In this document: positions 25,403-34,441 of the stretch, piece after piece
How positions within the stretch are numbered: the first letter of the stretch is position 1
Layout: every line of letters starts with the position of its first letter
Assembly (NCBI RefSeq): GCF_902506165.1
Contig: NZ_LR733817.1
Coordinates: forward strand, 4,311,027-4,375,026
Source: Bosea sp. 29B
Lineage (GTDB): Bacteria > Pseudomonadota > Alphaproteobacteria > Rhizobiales > Beijerinckiaceae
Length of the DNA: 64,000 nucleotides
Direction of reading: 5' to 3'
Program-made: the position numbers and the translations under genes
Notes under the pieces: generated by a model
What the model saw: only the letters and a program-made list of their open reading frames with translations
Database searches by the model: none
What the model was told of the DNA's origin: nothing

Positions 25403-26794
25403 ATGAAGCTCGTAAAGAGCCTCCTCCTCGGTTCCGCCGCCGGCATCGCCGCGGTTGCCGGGGCTCAGGCCGCCGACCTTCCTTCGCGGAAGGCCGCTCC
25501 GGTCGAATACGTTCGCGTTTGCTCCGCCTACGGCGCGGGCTTCTTCTACATCCCGGGCACCGACACCTGCCTGCGCGTCGGTGGTCGTGTCCGTGCTGAG
25601 TACACGGTCGGCACTCGCTACGGCAGCGGCCAGGACGCCTACGGCACCCGCGCTCGCGGCCGCCTGAACGTCGACGCCCGCACCGCGACCGCCTACGGCA
25701 CGCTGCGTACGTTCTTCCGCTACGAGCTGACCAACAGCTCGGGCTTCTACGCCGGCACCCTCGGCGGCAACCAGGGCATCATCGCCCCGGGGCAGGCTCG
25801 CAACGGCGCCGGTGGCGCTGGCACGGCTTCGAACCTCGATCTGGCCTTCATCCAGTTCGGCCCGATCACCGCCGGTCGCGCCCAGTCGTTCTTCGACTTC
25901 TACGCGAACGACTTCGGCTTCTCGACGATCCGTACGGCTGACTCGCGCCTCAACCTGCTGGCTTACACCGCCACCTTCGGTTCGGGCTTCTCGGCCACCG
26001 TGTCGCTCGAGGATCGCAACACCGGCACCGGCCAGCGTGAGAACGGCGCTTTCGGCCGCTTCACCGGCGCGGGTCTGGTCCTCGGCGGTCAGGACTTCCC
26101 GGACATCGTCGCCTCGCTGCGCGTCGATCAGGGCTGGGGTTCGGCTCAGTTGTCGGGTGCTCTTACCCAGCGTAAGGTTGTCTCGACTGTCAACGCTGCC
26201 GGCCTCCTCACCCAGGCCAGCGCTGACGAGTACGGCTATGCCATCCAGGGCGGCGTGAAGATCAACCTGCCGATGCTTGCGGCTGGCGATCACCTGTTCC
26301 TGCAGGCCGCCTATGCTGACGGCGCTCTCGGCTACCTCGGCTGGGGTGGTCAGTACGGCTCGGGCCGCCAGACGTCCGCGCTCGCTGCCAACCAGCTCGT
26401 GATCGGCGATATCGGCGTGGGCGTGCTCGGCAACACCAAGAAGTCGACTGGCTGGTCGGTCGTTGCCGGTCTGCGTCACTTCTGGACCCCGCAGCTGCGT
26501 TCGGAGCTCTACGGCTCGTACTCGGAGATCAAGCTGGGCTACGTCCAGGCCGCCGGCTTCTATGCCGCTGGCGCTCCGGTTCGCTCGCTTGATCCGAAGG
26601 AGCTCATCGTTGCCGGTAACCTGATCTGGTCGCCGGTTTCGGGTCTCGATATCGGTGTCGAGGTTCTCTACACCCGCACCGAGCTCGCCTCGCGCGTTCT
26701 CCCGGTCGACAACAACGGCGCTCGCGTCGCTGGCTTCGGCATCAAGAGCGACGACGCTTGGGCTGGTCGCCTCCGCATCCAGCGCGACTTCTGA
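25403..26794 (+). CDS. Outer-membrane porin (Porin_2 / Omp2b type)
   Basis: 463 residues. The signal peptide MKLVKSLLLGSAAGIAAVAGAQA is followed by ADLPSRKAAPVEYVRVCSAYGAGFFYIPGTDTCLRVGG, the conserved N-terminus of alphaproteobacterial porins with its two cysteines. The body is a trimeric-type 16-strand barrel pattern ending in RLRIQRDF with the terminal Phe needed for BAM insertion. Strong GGAGGT ribosome site and a strong terminator. Codon use is more biased than neighbours (many GGC/CGT/GCT), as expected for a highly expressed gene. It allows general diffusion of small hydrophilic solutes. Confidence 0.93.
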   Translation: MKLVKSLLLGSAAGIAAVAGAQAADLPSRKAAPVEYVRVCSAYGAGFFYIPGTDTCLRVGGRVRAEYTVGTRYGSGQDAYGTRARGRLNVDARTATAYGTLRTFFRYELTNSSGFYAGTLGGNQGIIAPGQARNGAGGAGTASNLDLAFIQFGPITAGRAQSFFDFYANDFGFSTIRTADSRLNLLAYTATFGSGFSATVSLEDRNTGTGQRENGAFGRFTGAGLVLGGQDFPDIVASLRVDQGWGSAQLSGALTQRKVVSTVNAAGLLTQASADEYGYAIQGGVKINLPMLAAGDHLFLQAAYADGALGYLGWGGQYGSGRQTSALAANQLVIGDIGVGVLGNTKKSTGWSVVAGLRHFWTPQLRSELYGSYSEIKLGYVQAAGFYAAGAPVRSLDPKELIVAGNLIWSPVSGLDIGVEVLYTRTELASRVLPVDNNGARVAGFGIKSDDAWAGRLRIQRDF

Positions 26795-26819
26795 TCGATC
26801 ATCCGATCGTTCAAGGGAG

Positions 26820-26851
26820 GCCCCGGGGAAACCCGGGGCTTCTTTCGTTTT
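26820..26851 (+). terminator. Rho-independent terminator of the porin gene
   Basis: GCCCCGGG-GAAA-CCCGGGGC, a perfect 8-bp stem with a GNRA-like loop, followed by the T-rich TTCTTTCGTTTT, 25 bp after the porin stop. Confidence 0.9.
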
Positions 26852-27004
26852 GGGCTGGCGTTCGCAGCGCAAAAACCCGTCTGATCGTCGCAAGGGCGGG
26901 GCGGTCCCTTGCTTGACTTGGGATCGCGATAGGGCGTGATTGGAACGGGTTGCAGGCGGCGGGATTCGACGCCGACGACCCTTGGGCAAGGCGGGGATTT
27001 CGGC

Positions 27005-29341
27005 ATGGCGCGGCAGGCCGGGTGGCTCTGGGGGCTTGTTCCGCTGTCCTTGGTCTGGGCGGCCGCCAATGCGCTGAACACCGAGCCCGTACGTCGCGAC
27101 ATCGAGGCGAGGGCGCTTGCGGCGAGCGCGGTGGCCGGGTCTGCCTCGGGCGCGCGCAGCGTCTCGGTCCGCGTCAGCGGGCGCGACGTCTATCTGGATG
27201 GCGAGGCCGTCACGGCCGATGGCGCCAGCAAGGCGCTGGCTCAGCTGCAATCGGAATTCGGCGTCCGGCGCGTGCTCGGTGGGCTGACGCAGGTCATCGC
27301 CCAGAGACCTTATAGCTGGTCGGCGACGCGGCAGGGCAATCTCGTGACGTTGTCCGGCTTCGTGCCCGACGAGGCGACGGCCATGGCAACGCTGGCGGCG
27401 GCGCGGGGGCTGGACCCGGGGTTGAAGGTCGATGACCAGCAGAAGGTCTCTTTCGGGGCCCCGGTCGGTTTCGCCGAGCTCGCAGCCCTGCTGATGCGCG
27501 ATCTCGGCCAGCTCTCCACCGGCAAGGTCGCGCTGGACGATTCCCGCTATTGCGTCGAAGGCACGGCGGCGACGCCGCAGAGCTTCCAATCCTTGCGCGA
27601 GGGCGCTGCCAGCGCGTCGCCGAAAGGCTTCACGCGCGTCGACTGCCCGCTCAGCCCGGCGACGGTGAGCCCCTATCGCTGGAGCGCCGAGAAGAGCGCA
27701 TCCGGCGCCGTCACGGTCGCCGGCTACTATCCCTCAGATGCGGCGCGTCGCGAGATCGCTGCGTTGCTCGGCCGTGCTTTCCCCTCGGCCGGTGCCGTGA
27801 ACGATCGCATGCTGCAGGCTGCCGGCGAGCCGCCCGCTTTTGCGAGCAGGGTGGCGCGTGCCGTCGCCGATCTCGCTCGTCTGCGCAGCGGCAAGGTCGA
27901 GCTCGACGGCGCCGCCTATCGCATCTCCGGACAGGGACCGGACGGTTACGAGGCCTGCGAGGCGCTGAAGCTGAACATCGCGCAAGGTGACGGTCCCGAT
28001 TCGGTTGCGCTCGCCAGCGTCACCTGCCCGCCACCTCCGCCGCCGGCGCCAAAGAGCGAGCCGGCGCCCGCTCCGTCGGTCGACGTGCCGCCGAGCGCGC
28101 CGGTGACACCGAGCACACCTGCGCCGGCCAGCCAGCCATCGGCTCCGGTCAATCCGGTCCCCGCCACGCCTGGCCCGGCTGCAGTCACCGAGCCGCAAGC
28201 TGCGCCGCCGGCAGCACCCCGGCCGCTGCAATGGCGGGCCGAGAAGTCCGAAAACGGCATCGTCCTGTCTGGTGCCGCGCCCGACGCCGCGGCCAAGGCG
28301 GCCGCACTGGAGGCGGCGCGCGCGGCGTTGTCCGGCGGCGAGGTCGTCGATCGGACTGTGATCGAAGCTGGTCCGCGCGGCGGTCCCGACTATGGCGAGG
28401 CGACCCGCTTCGCCCTCGGACTCCTCGGCCGGATGGCGCAGGGCAGTGCTTCGCTGGCGGGCTCCGCGCTCAGCCTCACCGGCGCCGCGGCGGACAAGGC
28501 CGGCTGGCAGGTCTTGGAGGATGCGTTGAAGGGCAAGGCGCTGCCGGCGGGGCTCTCGCTTTCGGGCCGGCCGGCGCTCACCTTGCGCAGCTATGGCTTC
28601 AGCGCCTCGATCGACAAGTCCGGCGGCTATCTGGGCGGCTATCTGCCCGACGCTGCGGCCAAGGACGCGATCGCTGCCTTGATCGAGGCCTCGCCTTTGC
28701 GAGGCCGCATCAGTGACGAGACCGAGATCCTGCCGGCGGCGCCGACCGGATTCGGGGTCGCGGCGCGCGGGGCAGTCCAGGACCTGCTGCGTCTCGATCT
28801 GGGTTCGGCCAGCGTGGTCGATCGCGAGGTCAATGTCCGCGGTTTGACCTGCCGCGCGCTGATCCGCGACGAGGTCCAGACCAATCTGGCCAGCGGCTTG
28901 CCGGACAGCTTCTCCGGCAAGGCCGAGATCGGCATGCGCCAGACCGGCTGCGTGATCGATCCGCCGAGCAATTGCCAGAACGAGCTCGATGCGCTGACCC
29001 AGCGCTACTACGTGATGTTCGGCCAAGGTACGGCGGTCGTGACGCTCGATCCGGTGACCGAGCGCGCGATGACGGAGGCTGCCGCCATCCTCAAACAGTG
29101 CCCGATCTCGCGTGTCACCATCGAGGGCCATGCCAATCTCGACGGCGAACGCAGCGGCTTCAACAATCTCGATCTGTCGAGCCGGCGGGCGCTGCGGGTC
29201 CGCGAGGAGCTGATCCGTCGTGGCATCGGTCCAGCCCAGCTCGAGGTCAAGGGCTACGGCACCGATCGGCCGCTGGTGGCCCATGGCGATCCGGAAGCGC
29301 GGGTGAAGAACCGCCGCGTCCAGTTCACCGTGGCGAAGTAA
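27005..29341 (+). CDS. OmpA-family protein with repeated BON-like modules
   Basis: About 778 residues from ATG 27005; upstream in-frame starts lack a good ribosome site. The N-terminal hydrophobic segment GWLWGLVPLSLVWAAANAL anchors or exports it. At least four related modules follow (YSWSATRQGNLVTLSGFVPDEA; YRWSAEKSASGAVTVAGYYPSDA; LQWRAEKSENGIVLSGAAPDAA; YGFSASIDKSGGYLGGYLPDAA), BON-like. A Pro-rich linker occupies about residues 340-400. The C-terminus is an OmpA peptidoglycan-binding domain (VTIEGHANLDGERSGFNNLDLSSRRA...VKGYGTDRPL). Its stop is 10 bp before the HhH protein gene, so the two form an operon. Confidence 0.82.
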   Translation: MARQAGWLWGLVPLSLVWAAANALNTEPVRRDIEARALAASAVAGSASGARSVSVRVSGRDVYLDGEAVTADGASKALAQLQSEFGVRRVLGGLTQVIAQRPYSWSATRQGNLVTLSGFVPDEATAMATLAAARGLDPGLKVDDQQKVSFGAPVGFAELAALLMRDLGQLSTGKVALDDSRYCVEGTAATPQSFQSLREGAASASPKGFTRVDCPLSPATVSPYRWSAEKSASGAVTVAGYYPSDAARREIAALLGRAFPSAGAVNDRMLQAAGEPPAFASRVARAVADLARLRSGKVELDGAAYRISGQGPDGYEACEALKLNIAQGDGPDSVALASVTCPPPPPPAPKSEPAPAPSVDVPPSAPVTPSTPAPASQPSAPVNPVPATPGPAAVTEPQAAPPAAPRPLQWRAEKSENGIVLSGAAPDAAAKAAALEAARAALSGGEVVDRTVIEAGPRGGPDYGEATRFALGLLGRMAQGSASLAGSALSLTGAAADKAGWQVLEDALKGKALPAGLSLSGRPALTLRSYGFSASIDKSGGYLGGYLPDAAAKDAIAALIEASPLRGRISDETEILPAAPTGFGVAARGAVQDLLRLDLGSASVVDREVNVRGLTCRALIRDEVQTNLASGLPDSFSGKAEIGMRQTGCVIDPPSNCQNELDALTQRYYVMFGQGTAVVTLDPVTERAMTEAAAILKQCPISRVTIEGHANLDGERSGFNNLDLSSRRALRVREELIRRGIGPAQLEVKGYGTDRPLVAHGDPEARVKNRRVQFTVAK

Positions 29342-29351
29342 GGAGGGAGCG

Positions 29352-30365
29352 ATGCTCTATCTCGCGACCCAGTTCGCCTGGTTTCTCCTCGCGGCCTTCG
29401 CGATGGGCCTGGTCTTCGGCTGGCTGACCGGCCGCGGCGGCCCGCGTGGTTTCGCCAGCGGCCCGGTCATCGGCCTCGCCATACTCTGGGCCGCGCTGGC
29501 GGCGCTGGTCTGGCTTCGGCTGGTCAACGATCAGGTGGCGTTCTGGATCGAGACGGCGCTGCTCTATCTGCTCGCCTATGCCGCCGGTTGCCTGATCGGC
29601 AGCCTGTTCGCTGGCGAAGGCGAGGCGCTCCCGGCGCTCGCTCCGCCGGCACCGCGCCTCGCCTTGCCGCAGCCTGCTCCGGCTCTTCCCGCACCGATTG
29701 CACTGGCCAAGGTCAGCGAGGGAGCGACGGGCGAACCCGCTCCCATGCCGAAGGTCGAGGGCGAGGATGGGATCGCTGGCAAGCGCCCGGCCGGCTTTGC
29801 CGCTGCCCGCGGCGGGCAGGCCGACGATCTCAAGCTGATCAAGGGGATCGGCCCGCAGAACGAGACGCGCCTGCATGCGCTCGGCATCTGGCACTTCAGC
29901 CAGATCGCCGCCTGGACCCCTGAAAACGTCGAGTGGGTCGGCACCTATCTGGCCTTTCCGGGGCGGATCGAGCGTGAGGACTGGGTGGCCCAGGCGGCTG
30001 CGCTGGCACGAACCGCGACGACGGTCGAGCCGGTGACGGCGATCCCGCTCTCCGGAGCGGCACTCGAAGGCAAGCGCCCGGGCAATCTCCTGCCGGGGGC
30101 GCGTGGCGGCAAGCCGGACGATCTCGGCCTGATCGACGGCATCGGCCCGGCGATCGCCGAGACGCTGAATACGCTCGGCATCTGGCATTTCGACCAGATC
30201 TCCGCGCTGGGACCGGACGAGTTGCGCTTCCTCGCCCATCACACCGGCTTCCAGGGCCGCGATGTCGCGGAGCAATGGCAGGCCGAGGCGAAGATCCTCG
30301 TCGGCGGCGGCGAGACCGAGCATTCGCGGGCGGTCAAGGCGAAGCGTCGCAAGAAGAAGCGCTGA
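29352..30365 (+). CDS. Membrane protein with two tandem helix-hairpin-helix domains
   Basis: 337 residues after AGGAGGGAGCG. Three N-terminal hydrophobic segments (FAWFLLAAFAMGLVFGWLTG, VIGLAILWAALAALVWLRLV, ALLYLLAYAAGCLIGSLFAG) are followed by a Pro/Ala-rich linker. Two near-duplicate modules follow: DDLKLIKGIGPQNETRLHAL then GIWHFSQIAAWTPENVEWV, and DDLGLIDGIGPAIAETLNTL then GIWHFDQISALGPDELRFL. The LxxIxGIGP core is the nucleic-acid-binding HhH of the predicted flap-endonuclease-like family. The tail is very basic (AKRRKKKR). It probably faces the cytoplasm. Function unknown; operon with the OmpA-family gene suggests an envelope role. Confidence 0.8.
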   Translation: MLYLATQFAWFLLAAFAMGLVFGWLTGRGGPRGFASGPVIGLAILWAALAALVWLRLVNDQVAFWIETALLYLLAYAAGCLIGSLFAGEGEALPALAPPAPRLALPQPAPALPAPIALAKVSEGATGEPAPMPKVEGEDGIAGKRPAGFAAARGGQADDLKLIKGIGPQNETRLHALGIWHFSQIAAWTPENVEWVGTYLAFPGRIEREDWVAQAAALARTATTVEPVTAIPLSGAALEGKRPGNLLPGARGGKPDDLGLIDGIGPAIAETLNTLGIWHFDQISALGPDELRFLAHHTGFQGRDVAEQWQAEAKILVGGGETEHSRAVKAKRRKKKR

Positions 30366-30373
30366 GGCGTTTC

Positions 30374-31261
30374 TCAGCCCGGTTGCTTTTCCGCCTTCGC
30401 GATCAGCTTGCCGATGCGGCGGACCATGTCCTTGCTGCCGAGCAGGGGGGCATGGCCTTGGCCGGGCGCGGTGAAGGTCTCGCAATGCGGATGGCGCCGC
30501 CCCATCTCCTCCAGCGTCTTCTCCGCCAGGAGATCAGAGTTCTCGCCGCGGATGGCGAGCACCGGGACATGGTTCAGCGCGGCGAAATAGGGCCAGAGCT
30601 CCGGGAGGGGCGCTTCGAGATCGAGCTCCTCCAGCGTCTTCAGCAGGCGCAGATCATAGTCCGGTACGAGCGCGCCATTGCGCTCGGTCCAGGTCCGGCG
30701 CGCCATCATCTCCCATTCGGCCTCGCCGAAGAGCGGGAATTGCTGGTCCGAGAGCCGTTTCAGGATCTCGGCGCCTTCGGTGAAGCTGCGCGGCGTCGGC
30801 AGCTTGCCGACATAGCCGCGGATGCGCAGCAAGCCGCGCGCGTCGATCACCGGCCCGACATCGTTGAGCACGACGCCGCGAATTGCGGTCGGCCGTGCGG
30901 CGGCCAGTGCCATGGTCAAAAGCCCGCCGCGCGAGGTGCCGACGAAGACGGCCTCCTCGACGCCGGTCGCTGCCAGAACCTGCATGAGATCGTCGAGTTC
31001 GACGCGGATGTCGTAGTCGTGCCAGTCCTTGGCGTAGTCGGAGCGGCCGCGGCCGCGATAGTCGAGCGCCAGCACCCGCCGCGGCCCGTCTTCCGCCAGC
31101 GCCAATGCGAGCTCGTGGAAGTCGGCGGAGGTGCGGGCGAGCCCCGCGAGGCAGACGATCGGGAGGTTCGGGGCCGTCTGTGGCCCATACTCGCGGATAT
31201 GCAGCTTCAGCCCGTCGCGGGCGCTGATGAAGAGGGAGCGGAAGCCGGTATCGGAATTCAT
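30374..31261 (-). CDS. Alpha/beta hydrolase
   Basis: 295 residues from ATG 31261. It has the alpha/beta-hydrolase core: oxyanion region VCLAGLARTSADFHEL, strand with YRGRGRSDYAKDW, nucleophile elbow GTSRGG, acid region near AIRGENSDLL and catalytic His in GQGHAPLL. Cytosolic, no signal peptide. An esterase, amidase or C-C hydrolase role is possible. It is 96 bp downstream of the MarR gene on the same strand and may be the last gene of the M20-MFS-MarR unit. Confidence 0.82.
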   Translation of the reverse strand: MNSDTGFRSLFISARDGLKLHIREYGPQTAPNLPIVCLAGLARTSADFHELALALAEDGPRRVLALDYRGRGRSDYAKDWHDYDIRVELDDLMQVLAATGVEEAVFVGTSRGGLLTMALAAARPTAIRGVVLNDVGPVIDARGLLRIRGYVGKLPTPRSFTEGAEILKRLSDQQFPLFGEAEWEMMARRTWTERNGALVPDYDLRLLKTLEELDLEAPLPELWPYFAALNHVPVLAIRGENSDLLAEKTLEEMGRRHPHCETFTAPGQGHAPLLGSKDMVRRIGKLIAKAEKQPG

Positions 31262-31356
31262 GCGGGACTCGGGGAAGCAGGCGGGCGTCCCGCACCTAAC
31301 CATGGCGGTGGGGTCGACGAAAGCGGGGCCCAGCTCTGTGATCCGGCTGCGGCGCT

Positions 31357-31779
31357 CTACGACGCGCCCCAATTCCTCAGCTTGGCGATGCAGCGATTGA
31401 AGATGTCGAGTTCCTCCTGCGTGAGCGCGGAGAGGAAATCCTGCTCCATCACCTCGCCCAGACGGTCGGCCTCCTGCCTGACGCTCTCGCCCTTCGTCGT
31501 CAGGCGCAGGGACACCCGCCGCGCATCCTCACTTTCGAGCTCGCGCCGGACATAGCCGCCATCGACGAGCTTGCGCAGATGCTTGGAGACCAGCGTCTGT
31601 TCGATCAGGCTCGCTTCCGCCAGCGCCCCGGAGGACAGGCCGGGCTCGTCGCCGATCGTCCGGAGCACCCGGAGTTCTCGGATGCTGAGGCCGAGCTCGG
31701 CCTTGTAGACCTTCGAGGCCCTGGCCATCGCGGTCTGGTTGAGCTGGTCGAGCCGGAAAGTCAGGAACGGTTCGCGCAG
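31357..31779 (-). CDS. MarR-family transcriptional regulator
   Basis: About 140 residues if translation starts at a CTG (31779), which sits 7 bases after AGGAG. The first ATG (31728) gives only 123 residues and would lose the conserved helix LREPFLTFRLDQLNQTAMARASKVY. The winged helix-turn-helix is clear (LSIRELRVLRTIGDEPGLSSGALAEAS, VSKHLRKLVDGGYVRRE, EDARRVSLRLTTKG). It lies 59 bp after the MFS gene. The palindrome at 34328-34340 before the first gene of the unit is its likely operator. Confidence 0.8.
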   Translation of the reverse strand: MREPFLTFRLDQLNQTAMARASKVYKAELGLSIRELRVLRTIGDEPGLSSGALAEASLIEQTLVSKHLRKLVDGGYVRRELESEDARRVSLRLTTKGESVRQEADRLGEVMEQDFLSALTQEELDIFNRCIAKLRNWGAS

Positions 31780-31838
31780 GTCGATGCTCCTCTTTCGCAG
31801 CGGCTGACGACCGTCCTACTCGACTTCGCAGCTTCGGC

Positions 31839-33134
31839 TCAACGCCTGACTTCGCCGCGATCGGCCTGCCAGAGCGCGATCAGCGCCAGGCATGTGCAGG
31901 CGATGAGGTAGTAGGACGGCACCATGTCCGAGCCGGTCTTGGCCACCAGCCAGGTCAGGGTGAAGGGCGCGAGCCCGCCGAACAGCAGCACCACCATGTT
32001 GTAGGCGATCGACATGCCGGTCGAGCGGACCGTGGTCGGGAACATTCCGGCGAGCAGCCCCGGCGTCGGCGCCCAGATCGCGGCGATCGGCAGGGCGCAG
32101 ATCGCCTGCACGATCAGCAGCCGCTCGAAGCTCGGCACCGCCACGACATAGGCGAGCAGTGGATAGGACAGCAGCGCGAAAGCGAGCATGCCACAGAGCC
32201 AGACGCGGCGCGGATGCCAGCGATCGGCGAGCTGGCCCATGATCGGGACGAAGAGGAAGAGCAGGATGCCGCCGATCAGCGAGCTCAGCATCGCGCTGGT
32301 GAAGGGCAGCTTCAATTGCCGCACGACATAGCCGGGCAGGAAGATGAACCAGACATAATTCGAGGCGGTGCCCGGGATCATGATGGCGCAGCTGCGCAGC
32401 AGGGCGCTGCGATGCTCGGCCAGCACGGTCAGGAACGGCGTCTGCCTGACCTTCGGGCCGCTATCCTTCTCGTATTCCGGCGACTCATCGACGAAGCGGC
32501 GGATATAGAAGCCGAGCGGTGTGATCAGCGATCCCAGCAGGAAGGGAATGCGCCAGCCCCAGTCCTGCAGCGCTTCTGGCGTCATCAGCGTCGAAAGCGC
32601 ATAACCGGAGAAGGCAGCGAGCGCGAGCGCCAGCGCCTGCGAGCACATCTGGAAGCTGCCATAGAGCATCTTCTTCCGCGGCGGGGCGTATTCGACCAGC
32701 ATGGCGGTGGCGCTGGCGAATTCGGCGCCGACCGAGATGCCTTGCAGGATGCGCGCGACGATCACCAGGATCGGCGCAAGCATGCCGATCGTCTGATAGC
32801 TCGGCGTCAGACCGATCAGCACGGTCGAGAATCCCATGATCAGGATCATCACCGTCAGGATCGGCTTGCGGCCGAAGCGGTCGGCATAGGTCGAGAGCAG
32901 CACGCCGCCGACCGGCCGGACCAGGAAGGAGATCGCAAAGGTCGCCGCCGTCAGCAGCGCCGAGACCAACGGGTCGGCGCTCGGAAAGAAGACCTGCGCG
33001 ATGATGGTCGAGAAGAAGCCGTAGACAAGGAAGTCGTACCATTCGAGCCCGTTGCCGATCACCGAGGAGATGACGGCGCGCCGGACCATCGAGGCCGAGC
33101 GCGGCTGGGCGGATTCAATCGTGGCGGCAGTCAT
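31839..33134 (-). CDS. MFS transporter, metabolite:H+ symporter (MHS) type
   Basis: 431 residues from ATG 33134, which overlaps the stop of the M20 gene (ATGA). Twelve helices. SSVIGNGLEWYDFLVYGFFSTIIA and the loop 2-3 motif YADRFGRKPILTVMILIMG are diagnostic of the MHS group that imports organic acids, betaines or osmolytes with protons. Also IGLTPSYQTIG and RILQGISVGAEFASATAMLVE. Paired with an amidohydrolase, so it probably imports the amide/N-acyl substrate or a related carboxylate. Confidence 0.88.
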   Translation of the reverse strand: MTAATIESAQPRSASMVRRAVISSVIGNGLEWYDFLVYGFFSTIIAQVFFPSADPLVSALLTAATFAISFLVRPVGGVLLSTYADRFGRKPILTVMILIMGFSTVLIGLTPSYQTIGMLAPILVIVARILQGISVGAEFASATAMLVEYAPPRKKMLYGSFQMCSQALALALAAFSGYALSTLMTPEALQDWGWRIPFLLGSLITPLGFYIRRFVDESPEYEKDSGPKVRQTPFLTVLAEHRSALLRSCAIMIPGTASNYVWFIFLPGYVVRQLKLPFTSAMLSSLIGGILLFLFVPIMGQLADRWHPRRVWLCGMLAFALLSYPLLAYVVAVPSFERLLIVQAICALPIAAIWAPTPGLLAGMFPTTVRSTGMSIAYNMVVLLFGGLAPFTLTWLVAKTGSDMVPSYYLIACTCLALIALWQADRGEVRR

Positions 33135-34291
33135 TCGCTCGCCCCTTCCATGGTCTGGCGCGCGGCGATGCGGGCTAGGATGCTGGCGCCGACAGGCAGC
33201 AGGCGGTCGTCGAAATCGAAGGTCGGGTGGTGGCACATCGCCCCAGGCTGGCCGAGGAAGATGTAGGCGCCCGGCCATTGATCGAGCATCAGCGCGAAAT
33301 CGTCGGAGAAGGGCAGGGGCTTCATGTCTGTATGGACATTACCCGTGCCGAGTACCTCGCCGGCGGCAGACGCCGCGGCGGCTGCGGCGCGGGGATCGTT
33401 GACGCAGGGCAGGCAGCTCGCCGCCTGCGTGCAGGCGATCGTGCAGCCCGACATCACCGCGAAACCCTGGCAGATCGCGTCGAGCTTTTTCAGGATCAAC
33501 GCCTCGACCGCCGGGTCATAGGTGCGGATCGTGCCGCTGAGCTCGGCCGAGGCCGGGATGATGTTCGGCGCCGTGCCGGCCGTGAGCCGCCCGAGGCTGA
33601 TCACCGCCGGCGCGAGCGGATCGACATGCCGACCGACGATCGAGGAAATCTCGGTTGCGAGCCGTGCGGCGACCTGCAGTGGGTCGATCGTGGTGTGGGG
33701 GGCTGCACCATGGCCGCCGACGCCGTCGATCCTGATCTCGAAGGCGGCGATGCCGGCGAGCGTCGGGCCGGGCCGCACCGCGGCGGTGCCTTCGGCATAG
33801 AGCGGGATGGTGTGGAGGGCATAGACCTCCGAGCAAGGAAAGCGCTCGAACAGCCCGTCCTCGATCATGCGCTTGGCGCCGAGCCCGACTTCCTCGGCCG
33901 GCTGGAAGATCAGGTGGACCTTGCCGCGCTTGGGCGGATTGGCCGCGAGGTGCCGGGCAGCGCCGAGCAGCATGACCGTGTGGCCGTCATGGCCGCAGCC
34001 ATGGAAGCGGCCGGGCGCGGTCGAGCGGTAGTCGGCCCCGGTCTCCTCCTCCATCGGCAGGGCGTCCATGTCGGCACGCAGGCCGATGGTCGGGCCGGGC
34101 GCGGCGCCCTCGATCACGCCGACGAGGCCGGTGCCGCCGAGGCCCCGATGGACGGCGATGCCGAAGGAGGCCAGCGTCTCCGCGACGAAGGTCGAGGTCC
34201 TGACTTCCTCGAAAGCGGTTTCGGGATGGGCATGAAGGTCGCGGCGCCAAGCCTGCAAAGTCGGCGCATGCGCGGCAATGTCCGGCAGCAT
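33131..34291 (-). CDS. M20-family amidohydrolase (hippurate/N-acyl amino acid hydrolase type)
   Basis: 386 residues. Metal-binding and catalytic motifs of the M20D peptidases are intact: LRADMDALPMEEETG, HGCGHDGHTVMLLGAA, LIFQPAEEVGLGAKRMI, and GVGGHGAAPHTTIDP at the dimerisation domain. It hydrolyses amide bonds such as N-acyl amino acids using two metal ions in the cytosol. First gene of a unit with an MHS transporter and a MarR regulator, behind a palindromic operator. Exact substrate unknown. Confidence 0.88.
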   Translation of the reverse strand: MLPDIAAHAPTLQAWRRDLHAHPETAFEEVRTSTFVAETLASFGIAVHRGLGGTGLVGVIEGAAPGPTIGLRADMDALPMEEETGADYRSTAPGRFHGCGHDGHTVMLLGAARHLAANPPKRGKVHLIFQPAEEVGLGAKRMIEDGLFERFPCSEVYALHTIPLYAEGTAAVRPGPTLAGIAAFEIRIDGVGGHGAAPHTTIDPLQVAARLATEISSIVGRHVDPLAPAVISLGRLTAGTAPNIIPASAELSGTIRTYDPAVEALILKKLDAICQGFAVMSGCTIACTQAASCLPCVNDPRAAAAAASAAGEVLGTGNVHTDMKPLPFSDDFALMLDQWPGAYIFLGQPGAMCHHPTFDFDDRLLPVGASILARIAARQTMEGASE

Positions 34292-34327
34292 CTGAACTCC
34301 TCCCTTGTCGTTTGGAGAGGCAGATAC

Positions 34328-34340
34328 TTGAAAGTTTCAA
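34328..34340. promoter_or_regulatory. Candidate MarR operator TTGAAAGTTTCAA
   Basis: A perfect 6-bp inverted repeat around one base, 37 bp upstream of the M20 gene start, in a locally AT-rich stretch that looks like a promoter. The size and symmetry suit a MarR dimer, and a MarR gene lies in the same unit. Confidence 0.5.
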
Positions 34341-34441
34341 ATATTGCAAATGGCAGGGATGATTGTTGCGAGGAGAGGGGCCGTGACGCAGCGAAGCGCA
34401 AGGCGTTGGTCGAGAGGCAAGGGCGATGAGACAGGGGGGAA

